The notes below the pieces were generated by a model that saw nothing but the letters and a program-made list of their open reading frames with translations, searched no databases and had not been told where the DNA came from. Shown here piece by piece: positions 47,421 to 57,285 of a stretch of DNA of 64,000 nucleotides; the first letter of the stretch is position 1, and every line of letters starts with the position of its first letter. Source of the DNA: Branchinecta lynchi (Eukaryota > Arthropoda > Branchiopoda > Anostraca > Branchinectidae); contig JAKZAP010000018.1 of NCBI GenBank assembly GCA_023053575.1, positions 11,346,001-11,410,000 of the forward strand, in the 5' to 3' direction. Position numbers and translations under genes: made by a program.

Positions 47421-48721
47421 TTTGAAGGAGTCGGAACGTTTACGTATCTCCGCTGGACCCCGAGTCGAAAATGTCAGACTTGACACACTGCAATTCCGTC
47501 TAAAACTGTAAACGAAGGCTGAAGTTGCCGCTAAAAATCGCGCTGCATGCGGTTTTGTTGTAGAAAAACCGCGGGCTATGTAATGTCTGAATGTCTCTGT
47601 CACGTGGAAAGTTCTAAAAATCAATTGAAATTGTATTTTATCTCGTCACCAGATAAAATTCCATTTCTATTGTTCTGTAAAGATATGGTAGGATTTCTAT
47701 ACCACGGCCGTTCAAATAATCAGTGGACAGGCCAGACCTTACATATATACAAGGCCATGTCTTTGTTAAACAGGCGGAGATTCTTTTGCCGAGATAGGTA
47801 GAGTAGTTTAGAATCCTGTACCAGTGATATTTTTCTAACTTTCTGTTTTGGTGCCTGTAGGCTACTGTCCAGCATTACGGACACAACTTCCCACACCTCG
47901 TACTAGCTTTATTTCCTTCGACGACAAGTTCTTGACAGGAAGCCACAGAAGAAACATGTGCTTCTTAGACATTTCTAGAATCCAGAATCGTAATAAGGAT
48001 AGGGAAGTTGCCCCTTTATTCTAAACTAAAATAAATATATGTTTATATATGTTTAGTAAATAGTTCAACCCTTGTATGGCTGGTACGAATCGTCTTTTGA
48101 ACGACCACATTCTGGTTTGATATTAACGGGTTGGTTTGTGCAATTCCGTTAACGTCTTGTATTTTGCCGACTGAATGTATTTTCAGTAGCGTATATTCCA
48201 TCTTGTTTAGGAGCGAGCGATTAGGCGAACACTTCAATGTTTTTTTATTTTTTGTTCATCTTTCTTTTTTATGTTTTTTCACTAAAAGCCAACATCCGTC
48301 TCGCCCTTCTTGAATGATGGGGAAAGATAACCAGGTGTTTCCCCTTCCTTATGTTCTGTATTTTCATCATCAGGTTGAGAAAATCTCAGTTTTTCCGTAC
48401 GGAATTGAAGATTGAGCCGAAAATCGTGGCAGAAATTCCAGCCCGGCGCTGATCGTCCATTCACAATACCAGGGCTTCATTGCTCCAACTAGTCTGTACC
48501 AGAGGGGTTCCGGCTACCCCCCCCCCCCCCGCCAAAAGCCGTTGCCCGGTGCTGGCGGTCTGGTAAGCTCCGACAATTTGTGCGCTGGCTGTTTTTGCGG
48601 TATTTCCAGAGCTATTTTGGCGCTCCATTAAACTGTCAGAGGCTTCATAACTTACGATATTATGTGGTGCAATTTTGCAACCATTGGTGTGCATAAGAGC
48701 AAGCATGAAGAGTCGAATAAC
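47421..48721. other. intergenic, nothing firm recognised
   Basis: 1.3 kb with no convincing coding motif. 47990-48060 is AT-rich. Open frames here show no family signature. Confidence 0.5.
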
Positions 48722-48870
48722 CGACAAATCTGCTGACTACTTCGATATCATGATGATAAACAGAAAAGTCAGCAGATGTTTTTCGCCGGTGTTTCAGCTC
48801 TTCTTCTATGCAAACCGTTTGCAAAATTATAACGGCTAACATCATAAGTGTTATCTGCTGGAACTGCGCA
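48722..48870 (-). repeat. dispersed hairpin repeat, copy 2
   Basis: AAATCTGCTGACTACTTCGA..AAGTCAGCAGATGTTTTTCG with CGGTGTTTCAG; reverse complement of the element at 14368. Confidence 0.65.
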
Positions 48871-48897
48871 TCCTTGGGTATATCATGAAAGTACACT

Positions 48898-49190
48898 AGT
48901 TGTTTTCGATCGCAGTTCTCCTCGCGATTCTGCTCTCATTGTTTATGTCAGAATCGAGAACGTGGATAGCGTTGCGATTCTGCAGAGTCGATCCGTTGCG
49001 TCGATAGTCAGTTTTCGATTCCCATTCTCCTCCCTGATTCGTCAACAAAGGGCGGATGTTCAACCCTATAAGCAGGTACTGGCGGTTGGCTAAATTGGTG
49101 TTTTGTCAAAAGCGAGAACGGAGAATTGAGAAGAGCAAAAACGGTAATGTGTACGAGAACCGAGAATTCAGATCAAAAACGCATGTATTG
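48898..49190. mobile_element. AGTTGCG-type MITE, copy 5 (degraded ends)
   Basis: Contains TGATTCGTCAACAAAGGGCG and GGTTGGCTAAATTGGTGTTT as in copy 3; ends AGTTGTTTTCGATC and GATCAAAAACGCATG are eroded. Confidence 0.6.
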
Positions 49191-49489
49191 TTTTGTAACG
49201 CAAAGCAAATTGTTCGGAATCCGCGACGGCTATGGAAAGTGATTTCCATGAGTTTTGCGCATTGCGGATTTTCGCTTTAGCTTTTGGAAAGTAAATCCGT
49301 TAGAAGGCCAGAGTCATCATTGAAATCGAAGTAGTGTGTAAAACAGTTGGTACCTCTATATGGAGAGAGTCCTGTCTCGGATTTGATTTTTTTTTTTGGT
49401 CAAGAGACAGAGCTTCTTATCAGTATCCGTTCTTAGTTTCACGAGATAAAAAAGGCAAAGTTCATTTATTTCCTTTTTTTTTAAATATG

Positions 49490-49627
49490 GATTTTGATGA
49501 GATGGCCTGCTTCATGTACGCTACTGAATCTTTCACTGGATATGATGATGATGATGATAATGATGTTAATTTTGTTGAACCTATGCAGCCAATACTAATA
49601 GCAGCCAATCCGTGCAGCTTACTATAA
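49490..49627 (+). other. short acidic open frame, status uncertain
   Basis: From the ATG at 49490 it reads MDFDEMACFMYATESFTGYD, then DDDDNDVNFVEPMQ and about a dozen more residues to TAA: 46 codons. An Asp-rich run after an aromatic N-terminus could be a first exon of a regulatory or transposase-like protein, but there is no domain, no clear promoter and no partner exon. I list it only as a candidate. Confidence 0.15.
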
Positions 49628-50493
49628 GGCCTGATTATCTGAGCCTCGTTTGTATTGCCTCATCAGGTCCACAGCGCATCCTGCTCGATTCTCCACGTCC
49701 TATCGAATGGCAGTTTTGTAAGTCCGTTCTGTTGTACAACTTCTCTGTTGTAGCCATAGAACTTGTTGAGTTTTTCGTAATTTGGCTAACGTGCTTTATA
49801 AATGCACCGGAATATGCAGTAAGTTCATAAAAAATAACTTAGTTTCAAAAATCATTCAAAAGCAAATAGCCTGTTCAAATCTGAATTCTACAAGCTGATT
49901 TAGGCATTAAATAAAGATTAAATAAGTATTATAAGAAACATCACTCTTATCTTTGTCCAAGCTAGTAAATTTGAGCATGTACTAGCCTAAAAAATTACGC
50001 TTTGAAATATCACAGAGCGGAAACGGTTGAAAAATCTGCTGAGCCAGGGGGTACGCATTGGTCCTGGGTTCTTACAGAGTGGGATTGCGGTAGTTTGATG
50101 TGCCCATTGAACTTTAAACTTGTAACGAGCTGAGTCTTATTGTTCTTAGCAATTTCCTCATTAAATTAACCCAATTTTCAAAGACTGATCGAGATCAGCT
50201 ATATTTTGAAGAAAGTGTTGTATTAAGCACAAAAGAGACCTGCTACGGAAGCAAGTCCATGCGTCTCGTGAAGCGCTTAAAACGCTGCCGTGCTTACACT
50301 GGATCGACTAAAAAGAGGCACGGCACGGCATGACACACGTAGGAGGCACGAGTACTAAAAAGAGGCACGAAAACCAAAACGGCCGTTTCAGACTTCAGAG
50401 TGAGGGACAGGAACAGTATTCTAACGTGTCTTCTTTTAAGCTCTGGAGTTACGAACTCTCACTTACTTGTCTACTTCTAATACTAGCAAATCT

Positions 50494-51012
50494 CTTTTTG
50501 GGATCCCAAAACTTAAGTGGAGGGATACCTATGACATCGCAAAAGTTGTCCGTCCGTCCGTCTATGCGCGCTATAACTCTCTAAGGGAATGAGATATTTT
50601 GATGAAACTTAGGTCGAGTTCGTAGATGGGCTCTGTAGCCCTACATTTAGGGGTGGTGGAGGGGGTTTGAATTAAGGGGCAAATGAAATATTTCTAAACG
50701 GATGATCTGATAGTCGATTATGGGGTAAGAAGACATGCTGAACACGATGGTGAAAACCATTTTGTCATCGGACAACTAGTTCGCTCGGAATTTGGCCGAA
50801 ACCGGAAAGTTTGTTAAAAGTAAAAATTTGTTTTGAAGCTGATTAGATGTTCGATATAGGGGTAAGAAAACATGCTGAACGCGATGGTGAAAACCATTTT
50901 GTTCGCCGGACAAGTAGTTAGCCCGTAATCTGGCCAAAACCGGAAAGTCTTTAAAAATAAAAGTTTTATTTGAAGTTGATTAGATGTTCGATTTAAGGAT
51001 AGAAAGACATGC
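50494..51012 (+). repeat. family A repeat, copy 5 (3'-truncated)
   Basis: Begins CTTTTTGGGATCCCAAAAC, with GTCCGTCCGTCTATGCGCG and three internal modules; stops abruptly after AGAAAGACATGC at about 51012 and is followed by family B-like sequence. Confidence 0.8.
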
Positions 51013-51984
51013 GGGTCATTCCAGCGAAATAAAGCCAGGCAAAAAAATCGATTTCTCAGATTTTGACGAAGATTTCTCAGAAGGATCTACCAGGGTCCAG
51101 GACCTTCCCCAAATTTTTTTCGGTGAAAATAAATTTGTTCGGATTCTGACGAATTTTTGAAATTTTCGGCCAATGGCTATCGAGCCAGAAATGGTCTTCA
51201 GTAGCGATGTTAGAAAACTGAAATTCTTGCGAAAATCCATTGTTTTTAAGACAAAATAAATTAGTCTCAATTTTCAATTTCAAATCTGGACCAAAAACGG
51301 GGGGGGGGGGGGGGGGGTTAGAGCAGAAATATCGTGAAATGCTTTGGGTCGAGGGATCGGGATGGAACTCGAAGGGAAGAACAAGCATTGACCCTCCGGT
51401 GTCAAGAACAAGTGTTTCGTATGTTGAGCTTCAAATCCTAACCAGTTTCGTGAAACTAAATAAATAATCACTTCCCCGACCCAGCCATCGCAGGGGGAGT
51501 GGAGGGATGGGGAATCCGGAAACTAGAAACATGCACAACTCTGCAACGGATAATCGGACATGCATGAAACTTGACGATTGTGAAGAATAAGTGTCTCAGA
51601 TTTTCAGTTCAAATCTTGACGAATCCGAAAACGGGGGGGGGGGGTAGAGGGGGACCGGAAATCTCGTGAAATGCTTTGAGTCGAGGGATCAAGCATTGAC
51701 CCTAGATACTTTATTGACAAACAAGACCGGATCGTGTCACAGTAAAGGGGGTTGGAGGGGGTTTTCCCGGATTTCCGGTGATCACGAGTTAGGATACTTC
51801 CATATGTACTAGGACCATCAAAACTTGGCAGACATATTAGGTACTCTCTCGGTACAAGACCGGATCGTGTCACAGTAAAGGGGGTTGGAGGGGGGTTTTC
51901 CCGGATTTCCGATGATCACGAGTTAGGTTACTTCCACATGTACTAGGACCATGAAACTTAGCAGACATTAGGTACTCTCCCAGG
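51013..51984 (+). repeat. family B repeat, copy at 51 kb
   Basis: Repeated phrases GAGGGATCG..GATGGAACTCGAAGGGAAGA and CTTCC(A/C)ACATGTACTAGGAC; G runs of up to 17 (51300). Contains an internal near-identical 120-bp duplication (51722-51790 and 51853-51925: CAAGACCGGATCGTGTCACA). Confidence 0.75.
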
Positions 51985-53080
51985 CAGGGGCGTCACTAGC
52001 CTTTTACCTTTGGGGGGGGGGGACGTCCGGTTTGTGCCGACGGACTCAAAAATGTGCCGACAAAACACGCCGTTCGCGGAAACAGCGTACATTTCCCGCC
52101 AGCACAGAATATAGCCGGGGTAAAACTGTAATTTCGTATATTAAAGTTCACATATTTGGCTTTTCATTTTAACTTTGGCTAAAAAGCGGACTGTACCAAG
52201 AACAAGTTAATATAAATCTGCCATTTTTCCGGAAAAACTTGAGCTATGCCTAGCATACAAATTCTAGCTTTTAACGTGTTTCAGATCCCCACGGATTTCA
52301 ATCCTAAAACGCCAACTAAATGAAACACCGTTCTTCCAAATAAAGAATACTACAAAATGCGCCACAGGCGAAATTTTCTGTAAACTAACTTAGTAGAGAT
52401 CATTCCATTGGTATAATTTCGTATATTAAAGTTCAGATATTCGGCTTTTCATTTTAGCTTTCGCTAAAAAGCGAAGCTTCCAACGACTGTACGAAACAAG
52501 TTAAACCAAGCTCCGACGGCGAAATTTTTTGGAATCTGCCTTTTTTCCGGTAAAATCTGGCATAGTACCACAGAATTTCCGGCTTTTAACGTGTTTCAAA
52601 CCTCAAGAATTTCTATCGTAAAGCGAAAACTAAATGATACAACGTTCTTCCAGATAGAGAATACTACAAAATGCACCGCTGGTGAAATTTTGTGTAAAAC
52701 TAACTGTAATGAATCAGTTGTAATTGTTCCTGGATGTAAATCCATATATTTAAACTCACATATCCGGCTTTTCGTTACAACTTTCGCTAAAAAGCGAAGC
52801 TTCCAACGACTGTATTGTATTTTTTTCCGGAAACATTTGCGCTCGACAAATGTTTGCAGAATTTTCAAAAGCATCGGAATTCGATTTCATCTGTGTTTTG
52901 CCCGACAAAAGTACCGACGAGACTTGAACTTTCGGCATGCGCCCTATACAAATTTACAGAATTTGATTTTGTTTACGTGCAAAAAGAACCTGATGTGCCG
53001 ACGAGAATACCGACGCCTGACAAAACCATCGAGTATTTGATTTCTTCTGTGTTTTGCTCGACTAGACTGTACAAGTAGGG
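51985..53080. repeat. about 300-bp tandem repeat behind a CAGGGGCGTC end
   Basis: Starts CAGGGGCGTCACTAG plus G run. Three units share TTCGTATATTAAAGTTCA(C/G)ATAT(T/C)(T/C)GGCTTTTCATTTTA and GCTAAAAAGCGAAGCTTCCA, beginning near 52131, 52416 and 52738 (spacing 285 and 322). The third is more diverged. The matching right end was not found. Confidence 0.65.
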
Positions 53081-53086
53081 TAGTTA

Positions 53087-53245
53087 GACCGTATACCACG
53101 GGATTCATGCCCTTAGGATACCACGGGATTTCTGTAGACCGTATACCACGGGATTCATGCCCTTAGGATACCACGGGATTTCTGTAGACCGTATTCCACG
53201 GGATTTAGATTTTTCGGATACCACGGGATTCACGTTTTTAGGAGG
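53087..53245. repeat. 50-bp minisatellite (TACCACGGGATT)
   Basis: GTAT(A/T)CCACGGGATT at 53091, 53141 and 53191: exact 50-bp period, first two units nearly identical, third diverging. Confidence 0.9.
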
Positions 53246-54189
53246 GGATTTGTGTATGAGTGATTTCTATATGGTTACTACTAGCTAGTTACTAAGATTA
53301 TGGTTAAGTTCTTCTATATAATACTAAGTGGTCATTATTGTAAAATAGCTAAATTAGTTACTACGATAAATACTGTAGGTCCGCATCTCTCTGGTTTCCC
53401 ACGGAGCGGTTCGTTTGTGTTGATTCGAATATGGTTTTGCACAAAGGAGCACAAAGGCGGGTGAAATGTCCCTCCGTCATCGAGCTAAATGGGTTGTTAA
53501 AAGTTATGCGCACCATCATGCAACTTGTTTACCGGACACCGCAATTCCCGCACATTGGGTAATATGCTGCAGATTATTAATTCTTCTTTTTTTTTTCAAA
53601 AAAAAATGTATAGGAAAATTAGCTACGCTTTCGGGAGAAGTAGCAGTCTTACAATACTCTAGATGATGATGATGCATTTTAAAAAGGTGAGGCTGCACGT
53701 TTCGGAGGAGTCGCAGCCCTACACAACTCTAGGTTCTCCATGGATGGGGCATCCGTTCCTTTTTTCATTTTGAAATATCCTGTTTTACACTTCAAGGCAT
53801 ATATCAAGAGTAAGGAATGTTTTGCTTTTTACTGTTTTCTCTTCCCTAGAAGCTTATCATATGCTATAGCCTACGGGTGTCCATAGCTTCAGGACTTTCT
53901 AGCTTTCTTCTTTATTTAGACTCATATACTTGGGGGGGGGGGGGGGGTTATAGCCTTTAACGTTTTCTTTCCGCGGGTCTTATCATAAGTATGTTTTATC
54001 TCAGAAGCTCTCGTATTAGCAATTTTTGCTTCAGAAGCACTCGTATAGCAATTTTTGCCTCAGATGATGTATACTGAACTCATTCAAGCCGACTAGATTA
54101 TAGCAGGGTCTGTCTATAATCTTGGGAACCCTAGCTCATTGTCCAATCTCATCATCGAAGCTGACCTTTTTTTTTCTTCTGTTTTCAGA
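53246..54189 (+). other. intergenic, little recognised
   Basis: Includes a 17-base G run at 53932 and a 36-bp near-duplication (TCAGAAGC(T/A)CTCGTAT) at 54000-54060. Possible location of the left terminal repeat of the viral element, but its other end is outside the window so I cannot test this. Confidence 0.4.
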
Positions 54190-54459
54190 ATGGATGTCAA
54201 CACCAAACTTGTGAAGGCCAAGTGTCCGTACTGTGACATTTTGCTAACCCCAACATTCAAGGGAAAAGGACATTGTCAGGAGTGCAATGGGAAAATTTAC
54301 GTATCCACAGTCTGGATAGACTGCGTCGCGTGCAACCATGAGGCCAACTTCACAGTCAAGGTGGAAGACTGGGGTTATACCATGGGAGAGAGAACAGTGA
54401 GGGTGTGCTGGGGCTGCGAGCAACCCAGCATAGGCGTCGTGAAAATTTTTAAATTGTAG
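54190..54459 (+). CDS. terminal exon of a four-CxxC (zinc-ribbon-like) protein
   Basis: Open frame of 89 residues from the ATG to TAG at 54457. The ATG lies 1 base after a strong acceptor (TTTTTTTTCTTCTGTTTTCAG), so this is probably a downstream exon and the Met may not be the start. Four CxxC pairs, CPYC, CQEC, CVAC and CWGC, suggest two zinc-binding sites; the C-terminus is VVKIFKL. AATAAA at 54505-54510 follows. I do not recognise the family. It may be host or an accessory gene at the edge of the viral element, read toward it. Confidence 0.55.
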   Translation: MDVNTKLVKAKCPYCDILLTPTFKGKGHCQECNGKIYVSTVWIDCVACNHEANFTVKVEDWGYTMGERTVRVCWGCEQPSIGVVKIFKL

Positions 54460-54504
54460 TGCTGTTTTTTTTTTGTTTTTTTTTGTTTGTTTTGAATATA
54501 ACAC

Positions 54505-54510
54505 AATAAA
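54505..54510 (+). terminator. poly(A) signal AATAAA
   Basis: 46 bases after the TAG of the four-CxxC exon; good position for cleavage near 54525. Confidence 0.6.
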
Positions 54511-54602
54511 TGTAGACAGACAAGTCCCAATTCCAAACTAAACATGTTTACTGACAAACATGATCGCTAGTTATCGGCTTATTCGTTTTTTTCGTGAATA
54601 TT

Positions 54603-55016
54603 TTACTTAAAAAGGTTGCCAAACACTGAAAAATCACTTGCATAATCCATACAACAGAAACAGCCAAAAATATCCCCCGATGTGCAGAGCAGGTCTTTGT
54701 AGTTTTGGGCATCGCTGAACTCTTCCAGGCGTTCGAAGAAAATTCGTCTGGGTTCTCCGTCAAATTTCTGTGCAATCTTCCTTTGAACATAGCTAAATAT
54801 ACTGTTCTCTCCGGTCAATTTGGTGTCACACACATACAATGTGAACGTTCGGCCGCTCGGAGCGCATTTTCTTTCAATTTCAAGCTTCACTTCCTGGTCG
54901 TCAAAATGTTCAGCTTTCCGAACGGAAAATCCTGTTTCGACTCCGATAATCACTAAATCGTTCGGTTTTTGACGATTGTCAAAAAATACAATCCTGCATT
55001 TGCCCAGCTTGACACT
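54603..55016 (-). CDS. unidentified open frame left of the protease
   Basis: 137 codons open after a TAA at 55017-55019, ending in TAA. There is no ATG near the 5' end; an AG at about 55020 or 55040 could be an acceptor. Residues include KLGKCRIVFFDN, NDLVIIGVETGFSVRKAEHF and CTSGDIFGCFCC. Composition looks protein-like (balanced, few rare runs) and it is on the same strand as the viral block, 52 bp beyond the protease stop, so it may be a further viral gene with a lost or spliced start. No family recognised. Confidence 0.35.
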   Translation of the reverse strand, partial: SVKLGKCRIVFFDNRQKPNDLVIIGVETGFSVRKAEHFDDQEVKLEIERKCAPSGRTFTLYVCDTKLTGENSIFSYVQRKIAQKFDGEPRRIFFERLEEFSDAQNYKDLLCTSGDIFGCFCCMDYASDFSVFGNLFK

Positions 55017-55067
55017 TTAGAGGTTGAGCTAAGAATGAGGCTTTTTTTCCATAAACCAACCCCACCA

Positions 55068-55496
55068 CTAGTAACTAAACGTGACGTCACTACATTTTAA
55101 ATCAATACATTTGGGTTTCAACACTTTTATTTTTATATTATAACACGTTTTAATAAGAGATTCGGCAATATAATCGTTAAGTTTTAAATTCGATGTAAAT
55201 ATGTTGACAAAATATCGGAAAGAAAAACCGCGATCGCGCAGCAAGAAAAATAATAAGACGTGACTTCCACACGAGACACTAGACAGATCTTGTATTTGTC
55301 TAATATTTTGAGTAATATTGTTGAATTTGGCAACAAAATTGCTGATTCCTGGCCATGTTGAATGCGGCAAGCCGATAGGATCGTAATAATCCAATTTCTT
55401 CGAAGAAAAGACGATTAATCCGACCCAGTGCGCGATGGCACTAGAACCGTCTTCTGGCTGTGTGTTAACACAAATCAGGGTTGGGACTGAAATAAT
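55068..55496 (-). CDS. adenain-like maturation cysteine protease, no ATG
   Basis: 142 codons open directly behind the capsid TAG in the same frame, ending in TAG at 55068-55070. Catalytic elements in order: His in AIAHWVGLIV, acidic residue in DYYDPIGLP, Gln-Cys in QIQDLSSVSCGSHVLLFFL, then LKLNDYIAESLI. This matches viral adenain (C5/Ulp1-like) proteases that process capsid proteins. No in-frame ATG exists upstream of the catalytic His after the TAG. The usual N-terminal 'F.G...D.L' feature of the family may be FCIPSDWL, which lies before the TAG at the end of the capsid frame. Confidence 0.85.
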   Translation of the reverse strand: MISVPTLICVNTQPEDGSSAIAHWVGLIVFSSKKLDYYDPIGLPHSTWPGISNFVAKFNNITQNIRQIQDLSSVSCGSHVLLFFLLRDRGFSFRYFVNIFTSNLKLNDYIAESLIKTCYNIKIKVLKPKCIDLKCSDVTFSY

Positions 55497-56864
55497 CTAG
55501 ATCTTCTCGAGCCAGTCGGATGGAATACAAAAATATTCCAGTCTCCTGGTTGATAGGTCTGCTTTAAGCACTTTAGAACCTGGTGGGTATCCATTCTGAA
55601 GTAGACTAGTAGGAATCCCGCTTGAATTTATTTCAAGAATATTTTCATATAATCCAATAATGATAAGCGTTGTGGCTTCTGGAAGAGCAGTGGAAAAAGA
55701 TAAATCAAGTCTCAGTGTCCCTTGTCGAATAAGCGACATGTCTCCGCTTCCACCTCCAGATACATCAAGAGCTATGAGAGCTTTTCCAGATTTCCAACGT
55801 TCGTAAGATGAAGCGTTCTCAAATGTAGGTTGATCACTTGCCAAAGTGCGTTGGCTCAATTCATACAAAAGCTTGTAATTCTCGCCAGAAAAAGACAAGT
55901 TATAGAGAGGTAACCCAGATACGGTCAGCTGGAGGCTTTTTAAACTCGCGAGCGAAAAATTGAAAGGGTCTTCCTTGTAATCCCCAAGGAATGCTGAGGA
56001 TTTGACAAAACCCAAACAAATCTTTGCTGGTAGTTGATTAGCAGAGTTTAGCTCCGCGTTAGAAAACGATAAATTACCTCGAGCTAGCTGTCGAGCCGTG
56101 CCGAGTAATTTGGGGGTTAACATTCGTAGTGACTCGCCGGAAAGTCTAAGCTTTTGAACAGCTAAAGCAAGGGAAGTAAGAACCTCAACCTTTTTAACGT
56201 GAAGAATAGCTTTTTCAATAACATAATCGCAATCGGGGCTTGTATCTGCAAGCTTTTTCAGTACAAAGTTTGAAGGTGAAGGAAAAAGCTTCAAGTCGAG
56301 TTTCAGACCTGGGGCGAGGAAATGGGGAGAGTTGAAGACATCGCTGCAGACCGGTCCAATCAAGTGCACACTACCAATACTTCTTGTTTCCAGTGCTTCT
56401 GGACGGGTATTGTCGCTTGAATAATAATACACGTGCTGACTACCTTTTATTTCTTTAACTTTACGAGGGGTCATCAGCTCGTAGCTAATGGTGGATATAT
56501 AGGATGCCAAGTTGTTCGTGTTTGATATCAGCGTATCGGAAATATAGACCTGACTGTTTTGAAACAGAGAAAACAAAGCACCGTTTTGAAAGGCGATTTT
56601 ATCCGCAGCTTTGATAAGACTTCCATCAGCTCTCTTGACAGCCTTAAGACGAATTTCCAGGAGCGAATTGCGCAGGTCGGAAAAAAAGCTTTCAGAGCTT
56701 TGTACACGGAAATGCAGAGGCGTTGACGAGTCGCCGATAGGTGACACCGGAAAGCTTGCTTCATAGTGGCTTGTTTTAACGCTAACGTCTACAGTTGGAT
56801 TGGAAAATAGTGCAAGAGCAGTGTTAACAGCCGTATTTGCTTCTTCGGTTGGCAGGAAGGACAT
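55497..56864 (-). CDS. major capsid protein (double jelly-roll, hexon-like)
   Basis: Forms the icosahedral shell. 455 residues from the ATG at 56864 to TAG at 55497-55499. Landmarks: VSPIGDSSTPLHFRVQSS, FFSDLRNSLLEIRLKAVK (first jelly roll, external-loop onset), NGALFSLFQNSQVYIS, and in the second barrel ALIALDVSGGG, MSLIRQGTLRLDLSFSTALP and TLIIIGLYENILEI, as in Polinton and adintovirus capsid proteins. Frame fully open. The last ~35 residues (after NILEINSSG) look like protease N-terminal sequence rather than capsid. Confidence 0.9.
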   Translation of the reverse strand: MSFLPTEEANTAVNTALALFSNPTVDVSVKTSHYEASFPVSPIGDSSTPLHFRVQSSESFFSDLRNSLLEIRLKAVKRADGSLIKAADKIAFQNGALFSLFQNSQVYISDTLISNTNNLASYISTISYELMTPRKVKEIKGSQHVYYYSSDNTRPEALETRSIGSVHLIGPVCSDVFNSPHFLAPGLKLDLKLFPSPSNFVLKKLADTSPDCDYVIEKAILHVKKVEVLTSLALAVQKLRLSGESLRMLTPKLLGTARQLARGNLSFSNAELNSANQLPAKICLGFVKSSAFLGDYKEDPFNFSLASLKSLQLTVSGLPLYNLSFSGENYKLLYELSQRTLASDQPTFENASSYERWKSGKALIALDVSGGGSGDMSLIRQGTLRLDLSFSTALPEATTLIIIGLYENILEINSSGIPTSLLQNGYPPGSKVLKADLSTRRLEYFCIPSDWLEKI

Positions 56865-57285
56865 TACGTGTCAAAAAAATCACGCTTTTGCTTTTTGCTT
56901 CTGCGTGATGTTGCTTTAGCGCGACTTGTCCCAATACTGATCAATTTCCTCTTGATCGAGCGTTTTAATCCATTACCTTGTTGTAGTTTAGAAGCTACAT
57001 TTTAACGACCGTTCTAGCGTGTGTCTTAACCGATTCGCCAAGCTTTTTACCCTGTTCAATATCACTTAAAGTGTCACCGACAAATTGTTTCGCGGCCGGA
57101 CTAAATAGACGGCGAATAACAGGAAGTCCTTTGCGAAAAATCTGTCCTATCCACGCTCCGATCCCATACCCTCTCATATGCCCCTGCCGGCCCACATAAA
57201 AGGGAAGACCGGCTCCTGTCTGAGGGGCAAGAGTATGAACCAGCGTATCCACGGACGGGCAAATGAATGTTCTTCCCTTAAGCAT
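56864..57285 (-). pseudogene. pVI-like minor capsid protein, frameshifted
   Basis: ATG at 57285; the first frame gives 96 residues to TAG at 56995-56997, including LPFYVGRQGHMRGYGIGAWI and LPVIRRLFSPAAKQFVG, the Gly/aromatic start and amphipathic segment of adenovirus pVI-like proteins in this virus group. The C-terminal part typical of the family (GNGLKRSIKRKL, SRRSKKQKRDFFDT) is present in the -1 frame, open from about 56996 to TAA at 56864-56866, where it overlaps the capsid ATG (TAATG). Either one base was lost near the A run at 57000 or a shift is used. Confidence 0.72.
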
